A stretch of DNA of 64,000 nt from the NCBI GenBank assembly GCA_900314595.1, contig OMVW01000005.1, positions 38,300 through 102,299 on the forward strand, written 5' to 3'. Position 1 is the stretch's first letter; each line of letters starts with the position of its first letter. The notes beneath the pieces are model-generated. The model was given only the letters and a program-made list of their open reading frames with translations. It ran no database searches and was not told the origin of the DNA. A program made the translations under genes and the position numbers. This document shows, piece by piece, positions 7,026 to 14,271 of the stretch. This DNA is from an uncultured Dialister sp. (GTDB taxonomy: Bacteria > Bacillota > Negativicutes > Veillonellales > Dialisteraceae).

Positions 7026-8615
7026 ATGTTTAGAATTTTTATTACTGCAGACGTTGCCAAAGAAGCAAAGGAAATCCTGGAAAAGGAATTCATCGTAGAC
7101 ATCCGTCCGAACATGAAGGAAGATGAACTTTGCGAAGCCATTAAAGATTATGATGCCATTATCACCAGAAGCCAGACAAAAATTACTAAAAAAGTCATCG
7201 ATGCAGCCAGAAACCTGAAGGTCATCGGCCGTGCAGGTGTAGGCATCGATGGAATCGATATCCCGGAAGCTACCAAGAAAGGGATTACCGTAGTCAATAC
7301 GCCGGAATCCAATACCATTGCCGCCTGTGAACACACCATTGCCCTCATGCTCTCCATGACCCGTCATATTCCACAGGCTCATCAGTCCATTATGGAAGGC
7401 CGCTGGGACCGGAAGTCCTTTACAGGTATCCAGCTTCTGAATAAAACCGTCGGCATTATCGGTGTAGGCCGTGTAGGTTCCAACGTGGCAAAACGCCTTC
7501 AGGCATTCAATATGAAAACCATCGGCTACGACCCCTATATTTCCCTGGAAAGAGGCAAACAGCTGGGAGTCGAACTTGTCGATCTGGATACCCTCCTCAA
7601 GGAATCTGACTACATCACCCTCCATACGCCGCTGACTGATGAAACCCGCGGAATGATCGGTGCAAAAGAAATTGCAAAGATGAAAGACGGTGTACGTATC
7701 GTCAACGCATCCCGCGGTGCAGTTATGGATATCTATGCCCTTGCTGATGCACTAAAGAGCGGAAAAGTGGCAGGAGCCGGCATCGATGTATGGGCCAATG
7801 AACCGCTGAAGCCGGAAGACAACCCGTTCCTCGGCATGACCAATGTCGCTCTCACCCCGCACCTTGGCGCTTCCACGAAAGAAGCGCAGGCCGGTGTCGC
7901 TACCGATGTGGCTGTAGGCGTTGCCCAGGCACTCCATGGTGAACCCGTGGCTACTGCGGTCAATGCTTCCCCGATTACAAAAGCCACTCTTACCGTTATC
8001 GCTCCTTACTTCGACCTCTGCGAACGTATGGGAAATATTGGCATCGATCTGGCCGGCGGCCGTATTTCCACTGTCAATGTAGAATACACGGGTGAACTTG
8101 CCGAAACAGAAACCGCTCCTCTGACCACGGCAGTTCTGAAAGGACTTCTCACACCGATTCTCCAGCAGACTGTCAATTTCGTTAATGCAAGAGGCATTGC
8201 GGAAGAACGTCATATGGACGTCCGTGAAGTAAAAGCAAAGAAAGGCCATTATTTCACCAATACCATTTCCCTGACTATCGATACCGATAAAGGCACTCAC
8301 CGCATCACTGGTTCTCTCTTCGACCGCAAGGAAGCAAAAATCGTATCCATCGATCATTTCCGCGTAGATATCGAACCGAAAGGCTGCATCATCATTGCGC
8401 CGCATGAAGATAAACCGGGCATGATCGGCCAGGTCGCTTCCGTTCTGGGCAAGGCACAAATCAATATCAACGGTATGCAGGTAGGCGCTTCTCCTGAAGA
8501 AGGCACCAACGTTATGGTTGTTGCCGTAGATAAGGATATCCCGTCTGCCATCATTCCGGCCCTCATGAATATCGAAGGCATTCATGATGTAAAAGTCATT
8601 CACTGCGAACATTAA
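7026..8615 (+). CDS. serA: D-3-phosphoglycerate dehydrogenase (long form with ACT domain)
   Basis: A 529-residue NAD enzyme oxidising 3-phosphoglycerate, the first committed step of serine synthesis. The NAD site is VGIIGVGRVGSNVAKRL near residue 145. The catalytic Arg lies in NASRGAVMD and the His of the relay in LTPHLGASTKEAQ. After the catalytic part comes the allosteric substrate-binding domain and a C-terminal ACT domain starting near HEDKPGMIGQVASVLGKA, so serine feedback is plausible. The length matches Bacillus-type SerA. A TAGGAGG site precedes the ATG. It is the middle gene of the serine operon. Confidence 0.97.
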   Translation: MFRIFITADVAKEAKEILEKEFIVDIRPNMKEDELCEAIKDYDAIITRSQTKITKKVIDAARNLKVIGRAGVGIDGIDIPEATKKGITVVNTPESNTIAACEHTIALMLSMTRHIPQAHQSIMEGRWDRKSFTGIQLLNKTVGIIGVGRVGSNVAKRLQAFNMKTIGYDPYISLERGKQLGVELVDLDTLLKESDYITLHTPLTDETRGMIGAKEIAKMKDGVRIVNASRGAVMDIYALADALKSGKVAGAGIDVWANEPLKPEDNPFLGMTNVALTPHLGASTKEAQAGVATDVAVGVAQALHGEPVATAVNASPITKATLTVIAPYFDLCERMGNIGIDLAGGRISTVNVEYTGELAETETAPLTTAVLKGLLTPILQQTVNFVNARGIAEERHMDVREVKAKKGHYFTNTISLTIDTDKGTHRITGSLFDRKEAKIVSIDHFRVDIEPKGCIIIAPHEDKPGMIGQVASVLGKAQININGMQVGASPEEGTNVMVVAVDKDIPSAIIPALMNIEGIHDVKVIHCEH

Positions 8616-8624
8616 GGAGTCCAT

Positions 8625-9263
8625 ATGATACGCATCATTCTTCTTCGTCACGGAGAAACTACCTGGAATATCGAAGGCCGTTATCAGGGCCAGGAGGACA
8701 CACCCCTTTCTGCCCGCGGCATTGAACAGGGAAAGAAGGCAGCCCTGGCGCTGAAGGACGTGCCCATTAACCGGGCCGTCTCCTCCCCTCTTTCCCGTTC
8801 CTACGATACCTGCCGTATGGCTGCCGATTATCACGGACTGACCGTTGAAAAGGACCCGAGAATCACGGAAATTTCCCACGGCAAATGGGAAGGCATCCAT
8901 GCGGATGAGATTGAAGCGCTCTATCCCACTGAATTTCATCTCTGGCATACGCACCCCGAGCAGGTACAGATGCCGGAAGGTGAAAATCTGGAAGATGTTA
9001 GGAAGCGCTGCCGGGAGGCTTTTGATGATTATGCAAAGAAATATGGCGGAGAGACAATACTCGTAGCTGCCCACGATGCCGTGAACAAGGCCATTATCTG
9101 CGATCTTCTGGGACTTGACATGAGTCATTTCTGGCAGATCAAACAGGACAACTGCTGCATCAATGTACTGGAATGTGACAGGGGCATCTGGCGCATCGTC
9201 AGCCTGAACAATACAGCTCATCTGGGATACCTGGTCAGCGGTATTGAGCAGAAAGGGCTGTAA
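8625..9263 (+). CDS. Histidine-phosphatase-family protein, probable phosphoserine phosphatase
   Basis: 212 residues of the phosphoglycerate-mutase-like branch. The catalytic phospho-His lies in LLRHGETTWN (His at about residue 9), with a second arginine in SSPLSRSYDT, the acid in ITEISHGKWEG and a second His in LVAAHDAVNKA. It starts 9 nt after the serA stop with its own AAGGAG. Mutases need a longer insertion, so a phosphatase is expected. Serine synthesis needs phosphoserine phosphatase as its third step and no HAD-type serB is in view. The family includes the cofactor-independent phosphoserine phosphatases first found in Hydrogenobacter. The assignment rests on operon context; alternatives are an alpha-ribazole phosphatase or a general phosphatase. 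Confidence 0.72.
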   Translation: MIRIILLRHGETTWNIEGRYQGQEDTPLSARGIEQGKKAALALKDVPINRAVSSPLSRSYDTCRMAADYHGLTVEKDPRITEISHGKWEGIHADEIEALYPTEFHLWHTHPEQVQMPEGENLEDVRKRCREAFDDYAKKYGGETILVAAHDAVNKAIICDLLGLDMSHFWQIKQDNCCINVLECDRGIWRIVSLNNTAHLGYLVSGIEQKGL

Positions 9264-9265
9264 GA

Positions 9266-9298
9266 GCCGTTAGCTGTCAGCTCATCAGACATTAGTAA
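9266..9298 (+). repeat. Short-word repeat array, family A (TTAGCTGTCAG type), left arm
   Basis: GCCGTTAGCTGTCAGCTCAT then CAGACATTAG, directly after the phosphatase stop. An inverted counterpart is at 9417-9437, and the terminator lies between them. Confidence 0.7.
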
Positions 9299-9335
9299 GA
9301 GACGGCAGAATTGCAGATTCAATTTTCCTCAAATC

Positions 9336-9384
9336 AAAAAGAGTCGTAATCAGTTTCCTGATTTACGACTCTTTTATTTTGGGG
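9336..9384. terminator. Bidirectional terminator between convergent genes
   Basis: AAAAGAGTCGTAAtCAG pairs with CTGatTTACGACTCTTTT around a TTTC loop, with A and T runs on either side. It serves the serine operon and the TPR-protein operon. Confidence 0.85.
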
Positions 9385-9416
9385 AAAACGCAATTGGCCA
9401 AAAGTTTCGTCTTCTA

Positions 9417-9437
9417 CTGCTAACGGCTGACAGCTAT
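9417..9437 (-). repeat. Family A repeat array, right arm (inverted)
   Basis: The plus strand reads CTGCTAACGGCTGACAGCT, the inverse of the words at 9266-9298. It abuts the stop of the TPR gene. Confidence 0.65.
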
Positions 9438-10567
9438 TTCTTAAACTTAGCCGCTCTTTCTTCGTCTCTCGTTGCCGCAGCCTCTTTCCCCATAATCCTT
9501 CTCGCCCGGGCGCGGAATTCGTATCCTTCCCTGTATTCTTCCTGTTCAATGGACTTCGTGAAATATTTTTCTGCCTCTTTATAGTTTCCCACATTCATAT
9601 ACATCTGGCCGATGCTGTCATACACCGCATGGAAATCATTTTTATTTTTCGCCAGGGACACTGACTTTTCATAATCTGCTCTGGCCTTGTCATACTTCTT
9701 AAGGTCCCGCCAGCATTCACCCCGGTTATTATAGTCCATGCTGTTATCCCGCTTTTTCAAAGCCTTCGTCAGATCTTCAATCCCTTTTTCCGGCCGTCCG
9801 GTAAGAGCATAGACGAGGCCTCTTGCAGAATAAACCTCTGCATTGTCTTTGTCCTGCTTTTCTGCACGGTTCAGGAATTCAAGGGCCATATCCATTTCCC
9901 CCGCCTGCTGGGCGCAGATGCCGGCCGCGAGGAAATTCCCCTGATGGGCGGATACGTATGCCATTCCCCTGGATATGACTTTCTGAGCCTTTTCCCTGTT
10001 TCCCTGAAGTTCATAGACATGGGCTTCGGCACGGTATGCCTCCGGATCAAAAGGATTCTGTCCCTGGGCAAGCCTGGCATTACCCAGCGCTTCCCCTATA
10101 TTTCCGAGATCAGCATAAACATAGGAAAGTCCCGTATAGATGGAAGAACGGAGTGGCGGAAAAGAAGGATTCATGGCAAGGGCACTTTCATAATCAGCCA
10201 GTGCCGGATCATATTTCTTCATATGATAGTAAATGATTCCCCGCTCCATAAGAAGGGATGGGTCTGCCGGTGACAGTTCAATAGCTTTCCCTATATCCGC
10301 AAGAGCCGGCTTCATCCGGTGCATCATGGAATAAATGGTGCTTCGTTCTTCATAAACGGAAGCTTTCCCGGGATACAGTTCCACCAGATCTGTGGCGATA
10401 GCAAGAGCCCTTTTGTAATTGCCATGTGCCATGGCCCCTTCCAGGGTCGTTTCCTCCGCCTGAATGTTTTTCTCTGAAGACTGCGGTCCTTCGGCACAGA
10501 TTTCTCCTGATGCATAGAAGGAAAGCGCAGCCCCCAGAAGGAGCGCCGCTTTCAATAATCGATTCAT
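9434..10567 (-). CDS. Secreted tetratricopeptide-repeat protein
   Basis: 377 residues. A hydrophobic signal peptide (LLKAALLLGAALSFYASG) is followed by an acidic linker and then about eight TPR motifs from residue 45 to the end. Examples are SVYEERSTIYSMMHRMKPAL, SLLMERGIIYYHMKKYDPAL and YNNRGECWRDLKKYDKARAD. TPR solenoids hold other proteins; the partner is unknown, and location in the periplasm or on the cell surface is inferred from the signal. It lies 8 nt downstream of another small secreted protein, so the two probably act together. The GGGGGAGCC site is a moderate ribosome-binding match. Confidence 0.85.
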   Translation of the reverse strand: MNRLLKAALLLGAALSFYASGEICAEGPQSSEKNIQAEETTLEGAMAHGNYKRALAIATDLVELYPGKASVYEERSTIYSMMHRMKPALADIGKAIELSPADPSLLMERGIIYYHMKKYDPALADYESALAMNPSFPPLRSSIYTGLSYVYADLGNIGEALGNARLAQGQNPFDPEAYRAEAHVYELQGNREKAQKVISRGMAYVSAHQGNFLAAGICAQQAGEMDMALEFLNRAEKQDKDNAEVYSARGLVYALTGRPEKGIEDLTKALKKRDNSMDYNNRGECWRDLKKYDKARADYEKSVSLAKNKNDFHAVYDSIGQMYMNVGNYKEAEKYFTKSIEQEEYREGYEFRARARRIMGKEAAATRDEERAAKFKK

Positions 10568-10575
10568 GGCTCCCC

Positions 10576-11193
10576 CTAATTCTTCATGACTGCCTTTGGT
10601 GTATCATCCTTTGTATCTTCTGTCAGAGATTTGGAGACATCGGTCGGTACGCGGCGGTACGGGAATGTCTTATACACTTTTTTCATCAGATCATCCATGA
10701 TGTAGGTGGTACGGACAAAGCCTTCGTCTTCCGTGTCGAAATAAGTGCCCCGGTCATCGCGGACAGTCCCTTCTTCTTTCTTGTAGGAATAAATATCCAC
10801 GATAGCTCTTGTCTGCACAATAGCATCTCCATCATCAAAAAGGAAGCGGTGGAAAATCCACTGATGCCACTGAAGAGTCGGCATAATCACGATATCCGCC
10901 CCTGATTTCTCTGCAATATCCGGCAGCGAAGACGGAGAAACGGCCATGCCGGCATAGTCCGAAGCATTCAGCGTCCTGTAATAGGGATACCGGAAGATCT
11001 GTCTCATTTCACGGTTCAGGATAGCTGCTGCAGAATCACTGCCCGTATAACGCGTGGGAAGAAGGACAACCGTCCGGGTATTATCGAAATATCCAAGTTT
11101 CCTGTTCATTTCCTGTTTGTCGGCCGCCTCTGCCAGGAAGACAAGAGAAAGCGCCATAAGAAAGGCCATCAGAAAAGATATGATTTTTTTCAT
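10576..11193 (-). CDS. Secreted protein of unknown function, in operon with the TPR protein
   Basis: 205 residues with a clear signal peptide (MKKIISFLMAFLMALSLVFL, cleavage likely after AEA) and no lipobox. The mature part has TRTVVLLPTRYTGSD and then a segment about a 'SGADIVIMPTL' strand. This loosely recalls the small alpha/beta periplasmic domains of LpoB/CsgG-type proteins, but I cannot assign it. The C-terminal tail is Asp/Thr/Lys-rich. Its AGGAGG site is good. It is the first gene of a two-gene unit with the TPR protein. Confidence 0.75.
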   Translation of the reverse strand: MKKIISFLMAFLMALSLVFLAEAADKQEMNRKLGYFDNTRTVVLLPTRYTGSDSAAAILNREMRQIFRYPYYRTLNASDYAGMAVSPSSLPDIAEKSGADIVIMPTLQWHQWIFHRFLFDDGDAIVQTRAIVDIYSYKKEEGTVRDDRGTYFDTEDEGFVRTTYIMDDLMKKVYKTFPYRRVPTDVSKSLTEDTKDDTPKAVMKN

Positions 11194-11300
11194 AGAAACC
11201 TCCTGTTAAATTCTTTGATTATTTCCATTTTACCACGATTTCAATCATTCGTAATGGACCGTTAGTCAAAAATATTTCATCATAAAATCCAATTCATTCA

Positions 11301-11326
11301 AAAAAGAGGCATGAAAGCCTCTTTTT
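11301..11326 (-). terminator. Terminator after the LysR gene
   Basis: AAAAAGAGGC pairs with GCCTCTTTTT around ATGAAA; A and T runs are on both sides. Confidence 0.8.
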
Positions 11327-11356
11327 CTACTGTCGGTATTCAAAATCCATCCTTGT

Positions 11357-12223
11357 TTATACTTTGAAATAATCCCTTACATAATCTACAAACATCTTCA
11401 CCGGGGTAGACTGCAGCATAGCCTGTTTGTAAATCAGATGAATCGGCCGGCAGACCGGACGTTTCTGTTTATCAAAAATCAATTCACGGTTCACCTGGGG
11501 TTCGCACTTGGGAAGCAGATCCGCCGGAATCAGGGAATGCCCAAGTCCTTTATTTACGATTTCCACACAGGTCAGGCAATCGGAAACGGTAAGCATGAAA
11601 TGGGGAGAATCGGTGAAATTCTGCCTCCACCAGCGGGTACGCAGCTCATCGAGGGATGGGTCGCTGCGATAACGGATAGACGGCTGCTCGGGAAGGGTAG
11701 CATAATCGATTTTATTGGCAGAAATCAGATAAAGCGGCGCATCCTCCAGAAGAATATCCGCATCCGGCCATTCCTGAGAGCCTCGAACGATGGCCAGATG
11801 AATATCTTCTTTTTTCACCAGTTTCACCAAACGGTCACTGGTATCGGTAGTCAGGGAAATTTCAATATCACTGTACTTATCCACAAATCCCTTCAGGATT
11901 GCCGGCATGTGGGACTGTGCGAAGGACTGGCTGGCACCGATGCGGAGCACCCCGGAGATGGAATTTGGTTCATGGGTGACATAGTTCTTCATATCCTGGT
12001 ACTGCTGCAGCTCTTTTTCGGCAAAGGAAAAGAGGCGATTCCCTGCATCCGTGAAATGGACACCTTTGTTGGTCCGGATAAAAAGAGGGCAGCCGATTTC
12101 CTTTTCCATCTGGCTCAGACGGTAAGTCAGGGACGGCTGGGTCATGAAAAGCCGCTTGGCTACTTTGTTGATGCTTCGTTCTTCGCGAAGGTAAATGAGG
12201 ATTTTCCAATCGGTATTATTCAT
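11357..12223 (-). CDS. LysR-family transcriptional regulator
   Basis: 288 residues. The winged helix-turn-helix lies at about residues 1-60 (SINKVAKRLFMTQPSLTYRL and GCPLFIRTNKGVHFTDAG). A periplasmic-binding-type effector domain follows (GVLRIGASQSFAQSH onward). The initial MNNTDWKILIYLREERSI is slightly unlike the common start. The AAGGGG site is 9 nt from the ATG. Its neighbour upstream runs in the same direction, so no target operon can be named by divergence. It is monocistronic and may regulate itself. Confidence 0.92.
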   Translation of the reverse strand: MNNTDWKILIYLREERSINKVAKRLFMTQPSLTYRLSQMEKEIGCPLFIRTNKGVHFTDAGNRLFSFAEKELQQYQDMKNYVTHEPNSISGVLRIGASQSFAQSHMPAILKGFVDKYSDIEISLTTDTSDRLVKLVKKEDIHLAIVRGSQEWPDADILLEDAPLYLISANKIDYATLPEQPSIRYRSDPSLDELRTRWWRQNFTDSPHFMLTVSDCLTCVEIVNKGLGHSLIPADLLPKCEPQVNRELIFDKQKRPVCRPIHLIYKQAMLQSTPVKMFVDYVRDYFKV

Positions 12224-12294
12224 TGAAATTACCCCTTGGGAATGAACATAAAACGATTTCTGTCTAAACTGTTGATATAAAATTATTTTATTAG

Positions 12295-12303
12295 ATTATA
12301 CCA
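12295..12303 (-). promoter_or_regulatory. Extended -10 promoter of the LysR gene
   Basis: The minus strand reads AAAATATGGTATAAT about 75 nt before the ATG. The same extended string appears in the 38304-38347 divergent promoter region. Confidence 0.55.
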
Positions 12304-12437
12304 TATTTTGCAAGCCATCTGTAAAGAATTTTAAAAAATATGAGCTCCCTGCAAAAATTTTCTTTGATAGAATTTCTTTTCACAGAATATAGATGTACGC
12401 AGGGACACTCATTCCATTCCCTCTTATGAACCTCTTC

Positions 12438-13094
12438 CTACATAAATTCTTTAGGAAATCGTTCAAGCTCTTTTTTTCTATCCTTGTAATCAGGAAGCCA
12501 GTGCGCCATAAGCGCATGAAAACGGGGCCCGTGCCCCGGCTCAAGCAGGTGATTGAGTTCATGAACCACTACGGATTCAATGCAGCTTTCAGGTTTTGTA
12601 AACAGGTCAAGCGAAAAAGAAATATCATGAGTCCTTATATTGCAGCTGCCCCAGCGGCTTTTCATGACACGTATGGTGATTTTTCCCGGTTTCACTTTCA
12701 TAACAGGCGACCAGTAAGAAATCATTTCTTTTAAAACCGGTAAAAGCCATGTTCTGGCAAGTTCCTTATACAGCTTTTCCCTGTTGGTGACCTCCGAATG
12801 CACATACATTTCCACTGAGTCTTTTCGCAGTGCCCCTCCGTTACGGCTGCCGCCGTAAACATGAAGGACAAATTCTTTTCCGAAAACGAAATGCTTTTCA
12901 CCGGAGACATAGGTATACCGGACAGGAAGCGGCGTCTTCTCAAGGGCCTTTTCTATCCAGTCCCGTTTCTTTTCAGCAAATTCCCGGATCGCCTTATCAG
13001 GCATGCGCAGAGGAGCTGTCAGTATTACCTGCCGGTCTCTGGTAATACGCAGATATATATTCTTAATCCGTTTCCGTACGACAATGATTTCCAA
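12438..13094 (-). CDS. YgjP-type zinc metallopeptidase
   Basis: About 218 residues. The zinc motif HELNHLLEPGHGPRFHALM (HExxH and the third ligand HxxxF) lies in the last 50 residues, preceded by SRWGSCN, both typical of the YgjP/DUF45 family. The substrate is unknown; some members sit with restriction systems, most stand alone. Start choice: an ATG at 13145 is in frame but would place a strong ftsY terminator inside the gene. AGGAGG lies 5 nt before an in-frame TTG at 13094, directly after that terminator, so the TTG is the likely start. Expression would then depend on read-through or a weak local promoter. Confidence 0.8.
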   Translation of the reverse strand: MEIIVVRKRIKNIYLRITRDRQVILTAPLRMPDKAIREFAEKKRDWIEKALEKTPLPVRYTYVSGEKHFVFGKEFVLHVYGGSRNGGALRKDSVEMYVHSEVTNREKLYKELARTWLLPVLKEMISYWSPVMKVKPGKITIRVMKSRWGSCNIRTHDISFSLDLFTKPESCIESVVVHELNHLLEPGHGPRFHALMAHWLPDYKDRKKELERFPKEFM

Positions 13095-13110
13095 TATTTC
13101 CTCCTGAAAA

Positions 13111-13142
13111 ACGGCAGAACCCGCCTTTACAGGTTCTGCCGT
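13111..13142 (-). terminator. Terminator after ftsY
   Basis: On the minus strand ACGGCAGAACC pairs with GGTTCTGCCGT (11 bp, 10-nt loop), followed by TTTTC. It lies between the ftsY stop and the probable TTG start of the metallopeptidase. Confidence 0.85.
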
Positions 13143-13167
13143 CATCTGATTTCAGAAATGATACCAC

Positions 13168-14112
13168 TCAGACTTTTGTACTTTCTCCCAGTACATGGTC
13201 ATCTGTTTCAAAAAGCGCCTTTGCAAAAGCCTGCGGATCAAACCGTTCCAGATCATCTTCTCTTTCTCCGAGGCCGATCCATTTTACCGGCACATTCAGT
13301 TCCTCATGAACAGAAAGGACTACCCCGCCCTTGGCCGTACCGTCAAGTTTTGTCAGGACAACGCCGGTCAATGGGACAATTTCCCCGAAATTCCTTGCCT
13401 GGCTGATGGCATTCTGTCCGGTCGTGGCATCAAGGACGAGAAGGGTCTGGTGCGGTGCGTCTGGAATAACTTTCTTCACCACACGGCTGATTTTTGCCAG
13501 TTCTTCCATCAGGTTGATTTTTGTCTGAAGTCTGCCGGCCGTATCAATCAGTACCACGTCCGCCCCTCTGGCTTTAGCTGCGGATACGGCATCAAATGCC
13601 ACGGCTGCAGGATCTGCACCTTCCGCATGCTTCACGATATCCGCCCCGGTGCGTTCGGCCCAGATGGTAAGCTGTTCGGAGGCGGCAGCACGGAATGTAT
13701 CGGCCGCAGCCAGAAGGACCTTTTTCCCTTCTTTATGGAGACGTCCGGAAAGTTTGCCTATGGTGGTGGTCTTGCCTACACCATTGACCCCGACTACGAG
13801 AACGACTTCCGGATGATGGGTGTTTTCCTGATCGATCGTATCATCCTTAAGCAAGTCCTGTACTGTCTTTTCGAGGAATGGCATGACTTCATTTGTATTG
13901 TGAATGGACCCTTCCGTTACCCCCCGGCGGATCTGGCGCATCAGGTAATCTGTCGTCCTCACGCCCAGATCTCCGGAAAGGAGCACCATTTCCAAATCTT
14001 CAAGAAAATCTTCGTCAATCTGTGCATAGCCGATGACTACGCTTTCAATATTTTTAATCAGGCTTGCCTTCGTGCGGGTCAGCCCTTTTTTCAGTTTGTC
14101 AAAAAATCCCAT
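13168..14112 (-). CDS. ftsY: Signal recognition particle receptor FtsY
   Basis: A 314-residue GTPase that docks SRP-ribosome complexes at the inner membrane. It is the short form: an N domain of about 90 residues and then the G domain. G1 is VGVNGVGKTTTIGKLSG near residue 107, followed by AADTFRAAASEQL, the G3 region VLIDTAGRLQTK and TKLDGTAKGG. The long acidic A domain of E. coli FtsY is absent, as usual in Firmicutes. It lies downstream of smc, the common Firmicute order. A candidate local -10 (GATACAAT) lies in the 159-nt gap. Confidence 0.97.
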   Translation of the reverse strand: MGFFDKLKKGLTRTKASLIKNIESVVIGYAQIDEDFLEDLEMVLLSGDLGVRTTDYLMRQIRRGVTEGSIHNTNEVMPFLEKTVQDLLKDDTIDQENTHHPEVVLVVGVNGVGKTTTIGKLSGRLHKEGKKVLLAAADTFRAAASEQLTIWAERTGADIVKHAEGADPAAVAFDAVSAAKARGADVVLIDTAGRLQTKINLMEELAKISRVVKKVIPDAPHQTLLVLDATTGQNAISQARNFGEIVPLTGVVLTKLDGTAKGGVVLSVHEELNVPVKWIGLGEREDDLERFDPQAFAKALFETDDHVLGESTKV

Positions 14113-14271
14113 AGATTCCTCCGTTCGTCACTTTCCGAAATTTCTTCTTTCTATCTGAGTTTCTTATCTTCTATATTGTATCATGAAGCACGGTGGTTGG
14201 ATACTGACTCCGGGCTTTTCAGATGGGCCCTGATTCATCACCATTCTCCGCCAGCTCTGATGTCTGACCGC

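Noticed and set aside
7752..9221. A 489-codon frame antisense to serA and the phosphatase gene
   Set aside because: It spans two real coexpressed genes, has no RBS and no family features.
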